A stretch of 64,000 nt of DNA from an uncultured Oscillospiraceae bacterium (GCA_934667095.1 CAKULE010000003.1:62001-126000), one strand, 5' to 3'; counted from the stretch's first letter, positions 1-9,262 are shown. The notes: generated from the sequence alone by a model not told the origin. A program made the numbers and translations.

Positions 1-798
1 GATCTCGCTGCTGTGCAGCCCCTCTCCGTGGGAGAGGACCACCTCGTTGCGCTCCGGCCGGATGGCGGACACGAACAGCCGCCCGGTGGAGGGCACGCCC
101 AGCCCCCGCCGCTGGCCGAGGGTATAGTGGTGGAAGCCCTTGTGGGTCCCCAGCACATTGCCCTGTCCGTCTACAAAGTTCCCCGGCCCCGGGGTGCCGC
201 CCCGGCGGTCCAGCCACGCGGCGTAGTCCTGATCGGGGATGAAGCAGATCTCCATGGAGTCCGGCCTGTGGGCGGCGGGGAGGGAGTCCGCCTCCGCCTC
301 CCGGCGGGTGACGGTCTTCTCCACGTCCCCGAGGGGGAAAAGGACCCGCTCCAGCATGGTACGGGGCAGCCGGGCCAGCATATAGGACTGGTCGTTGGCG
401 CTCATTCCCCGCAGGAGCACCGGCCTGCCGTCCGTTCCCGTGCCGATGCGGGCATAGTGGCCGGTGGCCGCGTACCGGGCCCCCACCTCGTCGGCATAGG
501 CCAGCAGGGCGGGGAACTTCACTGTGGGGTTGCATACAGCGCAGGGGATGGGGGTGCGGCCGGCCAGATAGTCGTCGTAAAACCTTCTGCACACGTGGCG
601 CTCCAGCGGGCCGGACACATCCCGCACCGCGAAGGGGATGCCGAGGCGCTCCGCGGTCTCCCGGGCGGTCTCTGCACCGCCCAGACCGATGTCCAGATAG
701 AGGGCGTACACCTCGTACCCGGCTCTTTGCAGCCGCAGGGCCGCCACGGAGGAGTCCACCCCGCCGGACAGGCCCAGCACCACCTTTTCCTTCGCCAT
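1..798 (-). CDS. mnmA: tRNA-specific 2-thiouridylase MnmA (3' end cut by window edge)
   Basis: Catalyses ATP-dependent 2-thiolation of the wobble uridine (U34) of tRNA-Lys, -Glu and -Gln in the cytoplasm. The first 266 of about 360 codons are visible. The N-terminus has the PP-loop SGGVDSS (residues 10-16), a first catalytic Cys in PCAVCNPTVKF, the tRNA-binding stretch NDQSYML, and a second catalytic Cys in EICFIPD, followed by HKGFHHYTLGQRRGLG. The ATG at 798 starts MAKEKVVLGLSGG. The C-terminal beta-barrel lies outside the window. It is divergent from the DEAD-box gene and has its own promoter. MnmG, which modifies the same uridine at C5, lies 3 kb away. Confidence 0.95.
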   Translation of the reverse strand, partial: MAKEKVVLGLSGGVDSSVAALRLQRAGYEVYALYLDIGLGGAETARETAERLGIPFAVRDVSGPLERHVCRRFYDDYLAGRTPIPCAVCNPTVKFPALLAYADEVGARYAATGHYARIGTGTDGRPVLLRGMSANDQSYMLARLPRTMLERVLFPLGDVEKTVTRREAEADSLPAAHRPDSMEICFIPDQDYAAWLDRRGGTPGPGNFVDGQGNVLGTHKGFHHYTLGQRRGLGVPSTGRLFVSAIRPERNEVVLSHGEGLHSSEI

Positions 799-834
799 TG
801 CTCTTCCCTCCCGGGGCTGTTAGTTGAAGTATAT

Positions 835-863
835 AGTATAGCACAGGTTTCCCCCTGTTTCAA
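835..863 (-). promoter_or_regulatory. Sigma-A promoter of mnmA
   Basis: On the minus strand TTGAAA (858-863) and TATACT (835-840) are separated by exactly 17 bp and lie 37 bp upstream of the mnmA ATG. This is a near-consensus vegetative promoter. Confidence 0.75.
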
Positions 864-914
864 CGGCCGCCCCCGCCCGGGCGGAAAAAAGTTCCCGGCC
901 GGGCCCTGTCCATA

Positions 915-943
915 TTGCGCCCGGGACACTTTTTTGTTATAAT
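915..943 (+). promoter_or_regulatory. Probable promoter of the DEAD-box helicase operon
   Basis: A perfect TATAAT (938-943) lies 17 bp after a weak -35 element TTGCGC (915-920). It leaves a leader of about 115 nt before the helicase start. A rhlE-type helicase often controls its own mRNA, but no recognisable leader structure is evident here. Confidence 0.5.
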
Positions 944-1065
944 ATGCTGTCTTATTGTGGGTAGGTGTGCCCTTCGGCCCGTCCGGCCCCCGCACGGGGT
1001 ATCGGACGGAGCGGAGGCGGGCATGCTTGACCCTGACGGAATATATTGATAAGGACGTAAAGAAC

Positions 1066-2964
1066 ATGAAATTTCGTGAGCTGGGTCTGATCGACCCCAT
1101 CGTGACCGCTCTGGAGCGGGAGGGCTACACCGCCCCCACCCCCATCCAGGCAAAGGCCATCCCCCCGGCGCTGGCCGGTCGGGACGTGCTGGGCTGCGCC
1201 CAGACGGGCACAGGCAAGACCTGCGCCTTCGCCGCGCCCATCCTCCAGCGGCTGAGCGCCGCCGCGCCGAGCCCCCGGTACATCCGGGCCCTCATCCTTA
1301 CCCCCACCCGGGAGCTGGCCATCCAGATCAGCGAGAGCTTTGACGCCTACGGCCGCAACCTCTCCCTGCGCCATGCCGTGATCTTCGGCGGGGTGGGCCA
1401 GCAGCCCCAGGTGGACGCCATCCGCCGCGGGCTGGACATTCTGGTGGCCACCCCCGGCCGCCTGCTGGACCTGCAGGGTCAGGGTCTGCTGGACCTGAGC
1501 CGCATTGAGATCTTCGTGCTGGATGAGGCCGACCGGATGCTGGACATGGGCTTCATCTACGACGTGAAGCGGGTGCTGAAGCTGCTGCCCGCTAAAAAGC
1601 AGACCCTGTTTTTCTCCGCCACCATGCCCCCGGAGGTCATGGGGCTGGTGAACGGCCTGCTCCACGACTACGCCAGCGTGGCGGTGGACCCCGTATCCTC
1701 ACCCGTGGAGGTCATCCGCCAGTCCCTCTACTACGTGGACAAGGGCAACAAGACCAAGCTGCTGGCCCACCTGATCCGGGAGATGGACATTCCCTCCGCC
1801 CTGGTATTCTCCCGCACAAAGCACGGGGCCAATCGCATCGCCCAGGACCTGAACAAGCAGGGCATCACCGCCGCCGCCATCCACGGCAACAAGAGTCAGA
1901 CCGCCCGGGTGCAGGCCCTGAACGACTTTAAGGCCGGCCGGGTGCAGGTGCTGGTGGCCACCGACATCGCCGCCCGGGGCATCGACATCGAGGAACTGGG
2001 CTGCGTATTCAATTACAACCTCCCCGACGTGCCGGAGACCTATGTCCACCGCATTGGCCGCACCGGCCGGGCGGGGCACGACGGCGTGGCCATCTCCTTC
2101 TGTCAGTTTGACGAGCAGGATGAGCTGAAGGCCATCCAGAAGCTGCTGGGTAAGGCCATCCCTGTGGTGGAGGGCCACCCGTGGCCCATGGAGAACTTCG
2201 ACCCGCCCCAGAAGGACAAACACGGCCGCCCGGTAAACGCCGAGGACGCTGAGGCCCGGGCCGCCGCCCGGGAGCGCCGCCGCCTGCGGGACGAGGCGGC
2301 CAAAGCCCCTAAGGCCGCCGAGGAGCAGCCCGCGCCCCAGTCCGCGCCCACCCCGGAGGGCGAGCCCCAGTCTGACGCCCCCGCCAAAAAGAAGCGCCGC
2401 CGCAAGAAAAAGTCCGCCGCGGCAGCAGATATCCCCGGGGAACGCGCGGCAGAGTCCGTCAGCGCGCCCTCCACGCCCGAGCCCGCCCCCGCAAAGACCC
2501 AGCCCTCCAACCGGGGCGTGCGGCAGGGCCGCCTGCTGGACACCATGCCGGCGGAGCCCGCCATGCCTGTCAGCGACTTCCACAAGCCTAACCCGCTGGA
2601 CTCCGACGTCATTCTGGATGCCACGGCCCGGCTGCTGGCTCCCCGCCGTCCCGCGGCGGCCCAGCCCGCCCGGCAGTCCCAGCCCCGCAAAAAAACTGAG
2701 GCCCCCAAGCCGGTAGCCAAAGCCGCCCCCGCCCAGCCCCAGAAGAAGCAGGGGAAGAAGCCTGCTCCGCCCAAGGCCAAGCAGCCCGCCGGGGAGCCCT
2801 CACCGGCGGATTCTGTCCTGCCGCCCTCTCTGGCCGGCAGGAAAAAGCGCCGCCGGGACAGCCGTCCCCGCCCGGTGGAGGCGCCCCCCCGCACCGACCG
2901 GCAGAAGGACTCCACCCAGCACAAATCCCTCATGCGCCCCTACTATATGAACGATGAAGACTGA
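1066..2964 (+). CDS. DEAD-box ATP-dependent RNA helicase with long basic C-terminal tail (RhlE/CshA type)
   Basis: ATP-driven RNA duplex unwinding for ribosome assembly or mRNA turnover. All core motifs are present: the Q motif PTPIQ (24-28), AQTGTGKT (45-52), PTRELA, TPGRLLD, DEAD, SAT, ATDIAARGIDI and HRIGRTGRAG. The helicase core ends near residue 380. The remaining 250 residues are rich in Ala, Pro, Lys and Arg, with Lys/Arg runs (KKKRRRKKK) typical of a disordered RNA-binding tail. I chose the ATG at 1066, which starts MKFRELGL with an AAGGA box 10 nt upstream. An in-frame upstream extension to 955 has no homologous look. Length is 632 aa. The stop overlaps the next gene by 11 nt. Confidence 0.93.
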   Translation: MKFRELGLIDPIVTALEREGYTAPTPIQAKAIPPALAGRDVLGCAQTGTGKTCAFAAPILQRLSAAAPSPRYIRALILTPTRELAIQISESFDAYGRNLSLRHAVIFGGVGQQPQVDAIRRGLDILVATPGRLLDLQGQGLLDLSRIEIFVLDEADRMLDMGFIYDVKRVLKLLPAKKQTLFFSATMPPEVMGLVNGLLHDYASVAVDPVSSPVEVIRQSLYYVDKGNKTKLLAHLIREMDIPSALVFSRTKHGANRIAQDLNKQGITAAAIHGNKSQTARVQALNDFKAGRVQVLVATDIAARGIDIEELGCVFNYNLPDVPETYVHRIGRTGRAGHDGVAISFCQFDEQDELKAIQKLLGKAIPVVEGHPWPMENFDPPQKDKHGRPVNAEDAEARAAARERRRLRDEAAKAPKAAEEQPAPQSAPTPEGEPQSDAPAKKKRRRKKKSAAAADIPGERAAESVSAPSTPEPAPAKTQPSNRGVRQGRLLDTMPAEPAMPVSDFHKPNPLDSDVILDATARLLAPRRPAAAQPARQSQPRKKTEAPKPVAKAAPAQPQKKQGKKPAPPKAKQPAGEPSPADSVLPPSLAGRKKRRRDSRPRPVEAPPRTDRQKDSTQHKSLMRPYYMNDED

Positions 2965-3808
2965 CCGGCCCCGCCGCAGACTCCGCCGGGGCCTGCTGGC
3001 TCTGGCGGTCCTCGCCGCGCTGGCCCTGTTCGGGTACTGGCAGTGCTGGGGTGTCACCGTCACGGACACCGAAGTGACCCTCGCCGCCCTGCCGGCGGGC
3101 TTTGACGGCCTGCGCATCGCCCACCTCTCCGACCTCCACGGCCACGAGTACGGCCACCACAGCAGCAGGCTGGCGGGCATGGTGGCAGAAATGAAGCCCG
3201 ACCTCATCGTCATCACCGGCGACCTTGTCGACCGGAAGAGCCAGCTGGACACGGTAGCCGCCCTTATCAAACAGCTGACCAAGACCGCCCCGGTGTACTA
3301 CGTCACCGGCAATCACGAGTGGGCCGCCGGCTGCGGGCCAGAGGCCAAGGCTCTGCTGAAAAACTGCGGCGCCACCGTGCTGGACAACCGCTTTATCGCG
3401 CTGGAGCGGGACGGGGACACCATCGTGCTGGCCGGGGTGGACGACCCTAACGGCTACGCTGATCAGAAGACCCCCGAGGCCCTCTATGCCGAGATACAGG
3501 CGGCCCATCCCGGGGCCTTCACCATTCTGCTGGCCCACCGGAACACCCTGTTCGGCCAGTACGCCGCGGCGGGATACGATCTGGTGCTTTCTGGCCACGC
3601 CCACGGCGGCATTGTCCGCCTGCCCTTTACCGACGGGCTCATCGGCACCGACCGCAGGCTGTTCCCCACCTGGACCTCCGGAGTGTACCGGGAGGGGGAG
3701 AGCACTCTGTTCGTCTCCCGGGGGCTTGGCAACAACACCACGCCCTTCCCCGGCTTTCGGCTGTTCAACCGCCCGGAGCTGGCGGGGCTCACCCTTGTAA
3801 GGGGTTAG
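2954..3808 (+). CDS. Membrane-anchored metallophosphoesterase (YaeI/calcineurin-like family)
   Basis: A 284-aa binuclear metallophosphoesterase. A basic N-terminus and one membrane segment (about 12-30) anchor a catalytic domain, probably facing outward. The metal ligand motifs appear in order: SDLHGH (D60, H62), GDLVDR, GNHEW, and SGHAHGG near residue 215. The substrate is unknown. Relatives act on phosphodiesters of lipids or cell-wall precursors. It starts inside the helicase gene, so translation is probably coupled. About 148 nt without a recognisable gene follow before mnmG. Confidence 0.88.
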   Translation: MKTDRPRRRLRRGLLALAVLAALALFGYWQCWGVTVTDTEVTLAALPAGFDGLRIAHLSDLHGHEYGHHSSRLAGMVAEMKPDLIVITGDLVDRKSQLDTVAALIKQLTKTAPVYYVTGNHEWAAGCGPEAKALLKNCGATVLDNRFIALERDGDTIVLAGVDDPNGYADQKTPEALYAEIQAAHPGAFTILLAHRNTLFGQYAAAGYDLVLSGHAHGGIVRLPFTDGLIGTDRRLFPTWTSGVYREGESTLFVSRGLGNNTTPFPGFRLFNRPELAGLTLVRG

Positions 3809-3956
3809 TTTTTTAAGTTTTCACCGCCTGCGGACGGAGGTTGGAATCGGCCTGTGCGACGTTCGGAAATGCGCCTGACGGGGCAGGTTTCTTGGCCCCG
3901 CAAGGGCCGGCTCTACGTAACCGCCCGTGAATTTATATCATCAAAGGATACCCCCC

Positions 3957-5825
3957 ATGAAAGAATACACCGCAGGACAATTTGATATTGCCGTCATCGG
4001 CGCGGGCCACGCGGGCATCGAGGCCGCGCTGGCCGCCGCCCGGCTGGGCCTGCGCACCGTCTGCTTCACCATCAATCTGGACGCGGTGGGCAACATGCCC
4101 TGCAACCCCGCCATCGGCGGCACCGGCAAAGGCCAGCTGGTACGGGAGATCGACGCGCTGGGCGGCGAAATGGCCCGGGCTGCCGACCGCGCCTGCATTC
4201 AGTACCGGATGCTCAACCGGGGCAAAGGCCCCGCGGTGTGGTCTCTCCGGGCGCAGGCCGACCGCCGCCGCTATCAGGAGGTCATGAAGCACACGCTGGA
4301 GACCCAGGAAAACCTCCGGGTCCGGCAGGGAGAGGTCACAGAAATCCGCACGGACGAGACCGGCGCCGTGGCCGCCGTGGTCACTGCCACCGGCGGGGTC
4401 TACCCGGTGCGGGCCGTGGTGGTGGCCTCGGGCACCTATCTGGCCGGGCGGACCATCATCGGCGACGTGGTGCGGGATTCCGGCCCCGACGGCATGGCCG
4501 CCGCGGGCCCCCTGTCCGCCTGCCTGCGGCGGCTGGGGCTGACCCTCCGCCGGTTCAAGACGGGCACTCCCCCCCGGGTGGACCGCCGCACGGTGGATTT
4601 CTCCCAGATGGAGCTCCAGCCCGGCGACCCGGACCCCGTGCCCTTCTCCTTTGAAACAGAGCACGCCCCGGAGAACCGGGCGGCGTGCTACCTCACCTAC
4701 ACCAATGAAGAAACCCACAGGATCATCCGGGACAATCTGGACCGCTCCCCCATGTATGACGGCACCATTGAGGGCGTGGGCCCCCGGTACTGCCCATCCA
4801 TCGAGACCAAGATCGTCCGCTTCCCGGACAAGCCCCGGCACCAGCTGTTCATCGAGCCCATGGGCCTGAACACCGGAGAGCTTTACATCCAAGGGTTTTC
4901 CACATCCCTGCCGGAGGATGTGCAGGTCCGGATGCTGCACACCATCCCCGGGCTGGAGCATGCTGAGATCACCCGCCCGGCCTACGCCATCGAGTACGAC
5001 TGCGTGGACCCCACGGAGCTGCTGCCCACGCTGGAGTGCAAAAAGGTCTCCGGCCTGTACGGCGCAGGGCAGTTTAACGGCACCTCCGGCTATGAAGAGG
5101 CGGCGGCCCAGGGCCTGCTGGCGGGCATCAACGCCGCCCTGAAGCTGAAGGGCCAGCCCCCGCTGGTCCTCACCCGGGGGGACGGGTACATCGGCGTGCT
5201 CATCGACGATCTGGTCACCAAGGGCACGGAGGAGCCCTACCGCATGATGACCTCCCGCACGGAGTACCGCCTGATCCACCGGCAGGACAACGCCGACCGC
5301 CGCCTGTGCGCCTACGGACACCGGGCGGGGCTGGTCAGCGGGGAACGCATGGCCGCCGTGGAGGAAAAATACGCCGCTGTGGACCGGGAGGTCCGCCGGC
5401 TGGAGCACACCGGCGCGCCGCCCTCCCCGGCGCTGAACGCTCTGCTGGCGGAGCGGGGGGAGCCCCCCTGCGCCGACGGCGCGCGGCTCAGCGATCTGCT
5501 GCGGCGGCCGCGGCTGGGTTACAGCGATCTGGCCCCCTTCGACCCGGAGCAGCCCCCGCTGCCCCCCGGCGTCACGGAGCAGGTGGAGATCACTGTAAAA
5601 TATCAGGGCTACATCGACCGCCAGCTGCGGCAGGTGGCAGAGATGAAAAAGCTGGAGGACCGGCCCATCCCCGCCGGGGTGGACTACCAGAGCATACAGG
5701 GCCTGCGGCTGGAGGCCCGGCAGAAGCTAGACCGGATCCGGCCGCTGAATCTGGGCCAGGCCAGCCGCATCTCCGGGGTGAGCCCCGCCGATGTCACGGC
5801 GCTGATGATCTGGCTGGAGAGGTGA
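3957..5825 (+). CDS. mnmG: tRNA U34 carboxymethylaminomethyl-modifying enzyme subunit MnmG (GidA)
   Basis: FAD- and folate-dependent enzyme that works with the GTPase MnmE to install the cmnm5 group on U34 of several tRNAs. The FAD-binding GAGHAGIEAA lies near residue 14. PCNPAIGGTGKG, GTFLAGR-like GTYLAGR, and the C-terminal GYIDRQ, PAGVDYQSIQGL and GQASRISGVSPADV are family signatures. Length is 622 aa, as expected. The start is the ATG at 3957 with AAAGGA 9 nt upstream; a GTG 30 nt earlier lacks a ribosome site. MnmE is not in this window, so the usual mnmE-mnmG-rsmG chain near the origin is broken up. Confidence 0.96.
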   Translation: MKEYTAGQFDIAVIGAGHAGIEAALAAARLGLRTVCFTINLDAVGNMPCNPAIGGTGKGQLVREIDALGGEMARAADRACIQYRMLNRGKGPAVWSLRAQADRRRYQEVMKHTLETQENLRVRQGEVTEIRTDETGAVAAVVTATGGVYPVRAVVVASGTYLAGRTIIGDVVRDSGPDGMAAAGPLSACLRRLGLTLRRFKTGTPPRVDRRTVDFSQMELQPGDPDPVPFSFETEHAPENRAACYLTYTNEETHRIIRDNLDRSPMYDGTIEGVGPRYCPSIETKIVRFPDKPRHQLFIEPMGLNTGELYIQGFSTSLPEDVQVRMLHTIPGLEHAEITRPAYAIEYDCVDPTELLPTLECKKVSGLYGAGQFNGTSGYEEAAAQGLLAGINAALKLKGQPPLVLTRGDGYIGVLIDDLVTKGTEEPYRMMTSRTEYRLIHRQDNADRRLCAYGHRAGLVSGERMAAVEEKYAAVDREVRRLEHTGAPPSPALNALLAERGEPPCADGARLSDLLRRPRLGYSDLAPFDPEQPPLPPGVTEQVEITVKYQGYIDRQLRQVAEMKKLEDRPIPAGVDYQSIQGLRLEARQKLDRIRPLNLGQASRISGVSPADVTALMIWLER

Positions 5826-5897
5826 TCAGCGTCCCGCCGTCCGCAGGCGGCAGAACTTCATCAGGCTCAGTACCGAACAAGGAAAAGAGGAAAATCT

Positions 5898-7229
5898 ATG
5901 AAACTGACACTTGCCATTCTCCTGTGCAAGCTGGTCCGCTTCGTCGGCGGGCTGGTAGGGAAGGGGAGCTCCCTCCCCGGACAGTTCGCCCTGAAGGTAT
6001 GTCCCGACGTGCTGGGCCGGGTGAAGCTGCCGGAGCGCATCATCGCCGTCACCGGCTCCAACGGCAAGACCTCCACCGTGGAGATGATCGCCGCCGTACT
6101 CACCGCCGACGGCAAAAAGGTGGTCTACAACAAGGAGGGCTCCAATCAGATCGAGGGCGTCACCACCCTGATCCTCTCCCACTGCGACCTGAAGGGCCGG
6201 ATGAACGCCGACGTGCTTCTGCTGGAGAGCGACGAGCGCTACGCCCGCCACACCTTCAAGTGGTTCAAACCCACTCATTTTGTCATCACCAACCTCTACC
6301 GGGATCAGCTCACCCGCAATGGCCACCCGGAGTGGGTGTACCAGTCTATCCTTCCCGCCGTCACCACCGGGAGCACGCTGGTGCTCAACGCCGATGACCC
6401 GCTGGTTTCCTGCTTCGCCGGGGAGCACGAGGGGCAGAAGGTGGTGTGGTTCGGCATGGAGGAGCAGTCCTTCAGCACCGCGCAGCCCGTGGGCGTCTAT
6501 GACGACGGCCAGCGCTGCCCCATCTGCAAGGGGAAGCTGCAGTACCGCTATTACCACTACCACCACATCGGCAGCTACGCCTGCCCCGCCTGCGGCCACC
6601 ACCGCCACGACCCCGACTTCGCCGTCACCTCCGTGGATCTGGACGAGGGCCAGCTGGTCATCGACGGCGGCTGGACCATCGATCTGGCCTTCCGCAGCAT
6701 CTACAACGTGTATAATATTATGGCGGCGTGGTCAGTGTGCGCCCTGTGCGGCGCCGACAAGGAGAAAATGGCCGCCACCCTCAGCAGCTACGTCCTGAAG
6801 AACGGCCGCATGGTCACCTTCACGCTGGGGGACCACAAGGGCACCCTGCTCACCTCCAAGCACGAGAACTCCGTGGCCTACGACACCAATCTGGACTACG
6901 TCCTGCGGCAGGGGCAGGAGTGCGAGGTCATGCTCATTGTGGACGCCATCAGCCGCAAGTACTTCACTGGCGAGACCAGCTGGCTGTGGGATATCAACTT
7001 CGACCTGCTGGCAGCGGACCATGTGAAGCGGGTATGGCTCTGCGGCCGGTACGTGAATGATCTGGCCCTGCGGTTCGACTTCACCTCCGTCCCTGCCGAG
7101 CGGTTGGTGCTGGAGGAGAGCATCCCCGCCGCGGCGGCGCGGCTGAAGGCCGAGGGGGACCTGCCTCTGTACGTGCTGACCTGCTTCTCCGACCGGGACA
7201 AGCTGCTGGGCCTCACTGAGCGGAACTGA
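5898..7229 (+). CDS. murT: Lipid II isoglutaminyl synthase, Mur-ligase subunit MurT
   Basis: With GatD it amidates the alpha-carboxyl of D-Glu in lipid II stem peptides. It is a 443-aa Mur-ligase-like protein with ATP loop TGSNGKTST (52-60) and an inserted zinc ribbon, CPIC (C207, C210) and CPAC (C229, C232), which is diagnostic of MurT. D365, in SWLWDINF, matches by position and context the Asp that MurT contributes to the GatD Cys-His-Asp triad in staphylococci and pneumococci (alignment by eye). A C-terminal DUF1727 domain follows. The partner gene begins 13 nt downstream. Confidence 0.93.
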   Translation: MKLTLAILLCKLVRFVGGLVGKGSSLPGQFALKVCPDVLGRVKLPERIIAVTGSNGKTSTVEMIAAVLTADGKKVVYNKEGSNQIEGVTTLILSHCDLKGRMNADVLLLESDERYARHTFKWFKPTHFVITNLYRDQLTRNGHPEWVYQSILPAVTTGSTLVLNADDPLVSCFAGEHEGQKVVWFGMEEQSFSTAQPVGVYDDGQRCPICKGKLQYRYYHYHHIGSYACPACGHHRHDPDFAVTSVDLDEGQLVIDGGWTIDLAFRSIYNVYNIMAAWSVCALCGADKEKMAATLSSYVLKNGRMVTFTLGDHKGTLLTSKHENSVAYDTNLDYVLRQGQECEVMLIVDAISRKYFTGETSWLWDINFDLLAADHVKRVWLCGRYVNDLALRFDFTSVPAERLVLEESIPAAAARLKAEGDLPLYVLTCFSDRDKLLGLTERN

Positions 7230-7242
7230 GGAGGGAACGAAT

Positions 7243-7965
7243 ATGGAACTGAACATCCTGCACATCTATCCCGACTGCATGTCCCTCTACGGGGAGTGGG
7301 CCAACGTAGCCGTCCTGACCCGCATGCTGGAGGCCATGGGCGCCAAGGTGAACGTCCGCCGCCTGCTGCTGGACGAGACCCCGGACTTTTCCGGCGCCGA
7401 CTTTCTCTATCTGGGTGCCGGCACCGAGCGCACCCAGAAGGCCGCCCTCACGGCTCTGAAGGATCACGTTCCCGCCCTGCGGGAGGCGTTGGATCGGGGG
7501 GCCGTGGCTCTCTTCACCGGCAACGCCATGGAGATCCTGGGCAAGAGCGTCACCGACCAGCAGGGGAAGGTCTGGCCCGGGCTGGGTCTGGCGGAGTTCA
7601 CCACCGTGGAGACTGACCGGCGGGACCCGGAGGACGTCATCGCCCACAGCCCCCTGTGGGACGCCCCCGTGGTGGGCTTCATGAACAAGTGCAGCACCAC
7701 TGCCGGGGTAGACAAGCCCCTCTTCGACCGGCTGAGCCTCGGCTTCGGCAACGACCGCATGGGCGGCCCGGAGGGCTATGTGGACGGCAACCTCTACGCC
7801 ACCCACATCACCGGCCCCGTGCTGGTGAAGAACCCGGACGTGCTGGCCCACATGGCCCGGAGGCTCTTCGAGGCCAAGGGCTGGCCTCTGCCCGAGCCCA
7901 TGCCCGAGCTGCCCCACCAGCGGGCAGGGTACGACGTGACCCTGCGGGAGCTGTCCGCCCGCTGA
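7243..7965 (+). CDS. GatD-like class I glutamine amidotransferase partner of MurT; nucleophile Cys missing
   Basis: By position and overall sequence this is GatD, the glutaminase that feeds ammonia to MurT (240 aa). Compared from memory with S. aureus GatD, the N-terminus (ELNILHIYPD), the GAGTERTQKAAL segment and THITGPVLVKNP with the catalytic His (H188) all align. However, the nucleophile segment CGGYQFLG corresponds to GNAMEILG, so Gly93 replaces the catalytic Cys. Cysteines elsewhere (C12, C150) are not in that loop. It may be a structural or non-glutaminase partner, with MurT using free ammonia or another donor. A GGAGG box precedes the ATG. Identity of the family is firm; activity is doubtful. 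Confidence 0.82.
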   Translation: MELNILHIYPDCMSLYGEWANVAVLTRMLEAMGAKVNVRRLLLDETPDFSGADFLYLGAGTERTQKAALTALKDHVPALREALDRGAVALFTGNAMEILGKSVTDQQGKVWPGLGLAEFTTVETDRRDPEDVIAHSPLWDAPVVGFMNKCSTTAGVDKPLFDRLSLGFGNDRMGGPEGYVDGNLYATHITGPVLVKNPDVLAHMARRLFEAKGWPLPEPMPELPHQRAGYDVTLRELSAR

Positions 7966-7998
7966 ACGATTATCTGAGACTTGAAAGGAGCTCATCCC

Positions 7999-8943
7999 AT
8001 GAGCGAACGATGGCTTGAAGTGACCCTGCCCGTGCCGGCGGAGCGGCTGGACGGCGTGTGTGATCGGCTCACCGCCAACGGCATGACCGGCCTTGTGGTG
8101 GAGGAGGAGGGGGACTTTCTCCGCTTTCTGGAGCAGAACCGCCAGTACTGGGACTATGTGGACGAGGATCTTGCCCGCCGGATGAGGGGGGCCAGCCGGG
8201 TGAAGTTCTACGTGCCCGACAGCGAGGAGGGCAGGCGGGAGCTGAACCGGGTCCTCACCGGACTGGAGGAGTACGAGCCCCAGACCGTCTCCCTCCGGGA
8301 GGAGGACTGGGCCACCTCGTGGCAGAAATACTACCAGCCCATCCCCGTGGGCAAGCGGGTCTACATTGTGCCCGAATGGATGCGGGGCCGGGATATTCCC
8401 GACGGCCGGGTTCCCCTGTATCTGAACCCCGGCCTCACCTTCGGCACCGGCTCCCACCCCACCACCCAACTCTGCCTCGAACTGCTGGAGGACGCTATCG
8501 TCCCCGGCGGACGGGCGCTGGATCTGGGCTGCGGCTCGGGCATCCTGGCCATCGCCGCGCTGGCGCTGGGGGCGGAGCATGTCACCGGCGTGGACATCGA
8601 CCCCAAGGCAGTGGACGTGGCCTATGAAAACGCCGCCATGAACGGCGTGGGCCGGGACCGGCTGACCGTGCTGGCCGGCAACGTGCTGGGGGACCGGAAG
8701 CTGGCGGAAAAGCTGGAGCCTGGGCGCAATCAGGTGGTGCTGGCCAACATCGTGGCCGACGTCATCATCCCTCTGTCCGCCGCCGCGGGGGAGTTTCTCA
8801 CCCCGGACGGGGTGTTCCTCACCTCCGGCATCATCGACGAGCGCGCCGACGAGGTGGCGGCCGCCATCCGCGCCAACGGCTTTACCATCACCAGGCAGCT
8901 GGAGCGGGCGGGCTGGTGCGCCTTCCGGGCGGAGCGGGCATGA
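7999..8943 (+). CDS. prmA: Ribosomal protein L11 methyltransferase PrmA
   Basis: SAM-dependent enzyme that trimethylates amino groups of ribosomal protein L11. Length is 314 aa. An N-terminal substrate-recruiting domain (WLEVTLPVPAE) precedes the Rossmann fold with motif I LDLGCGSGILAIAAL (about 174-188), DIDPKAVDVAYENA and the catalytic-site loop VLANIVADVI. The ATG at 7999 has AAAGGAG 8 nt upstream; an in-frame TTG at 7981 is less likely. It lies 33 nt after gatD. Confidence 0.94.
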   Translation: MSERWLEVTLPVPAERLDGVCDRLTANGMTGLVVEEEGDFLRFLEQNRQYWDYVDEDLARRMRGASRVKFYVPDSEEGRRELNRVLTGLEEYEPQTVSLREEDWATSWQKYYQPIPVGKRVYIVPEWMRGRDIPDGRVPLYLNPGLTFGTGSHPTTQLCLELLEDAIVPGGRALDLGCGSGILAIAALALGAEHVTGVDIDPKAVDVAYENAAMNGVGRDRLTVLAGNVLGDRKLAEKLEPGRNQVVLANIVADVIIPLSAAAGEFLTPDGVFLTSGIIDERADEVAAAIRANGFTITRQLERAGWCAFRAERA

Positions 8944-8970
8944 TTTTGCGGGGATTTTCGCAAAACCCGG

Positions 8971-8997
8971 TTGACAAACCGCCTGTTCACCTATAAT
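8971..8997 (+). promoter_or_regulatory. Promoter of the ileS T-box transcript
   Basis: A consensus TTGACA (8971-8976) precedes TATAAT (8992-8997) with a short 15-bp gap. The overlapping TAATAT (8994-8999) would give a 17-bp gap. It lies immediately upstream of the T-box leader. Confidence 0.7.
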
Positions 8998-8999
8998 AT

Positions 9000-9262
9000 A
9001 AAAGAGTTAATGGCACTGAAGCAGGAGAAGTACCCGGTTTCCCCGTTCTCAGAGAGCCGCCCGATTGGTGCGAGGGCGGCGGACGGGCCCGGCGAATATC
9101 ACCTGCCAGCCGCGGGGGAGAAATCCGGAAAGGAGAGTAGGTCCCGCCGGGGGTTCCCGTTACAGGACGTTCGAGGGGCCGGCTCTGCCGGCAACGAGAG
9201 TGGTACCGCAGAGGAGTTTTACGCGCCTTTGTCTCTCACAAGGAGACGGAGGCGCGTTTTTT
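9000..9262 (+). promoter_or_regulatory. T-box riboswitch, isoleucine-type, controlling ileS
   Basis: This leader RNA senses uncharged tRNA-Ile. Stem I carries the AGAGAG apical motif near 9052 and a specifier loop GAATATCACC in which ATC (9098-9100) is the isoleucine codon. The conserved T-box GAGAGTGGTACCGCAG lies at 9196-9211. Its variable base is T, which pairs with the A73 discriminator of tRNA-Ile. A Rho-independent terminator follows. Binding of uncharged tRNA should stabilise the antiterminator and allow transcription into ileS. Confidence 0.93.
9222..9262 (+). terminator. Intrinsic terminator of the ileS T-box
   Basis: CGCGCC (9222-9227) pairs with GGCGCG (9251-9256) and GTCTC (9231-9235) with GAGAC (9243-9247). 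A run of six T follows. This is the off-state structure of the T-box. Confidence 0.9.

Noticed and set aside
955..1065. Upstream start for the DEAD-box helicase at 955
   Set aside because: The added residues are unlike the family, the region holds the promoter leader, and the ATG at 1066 has a good ribosome site.
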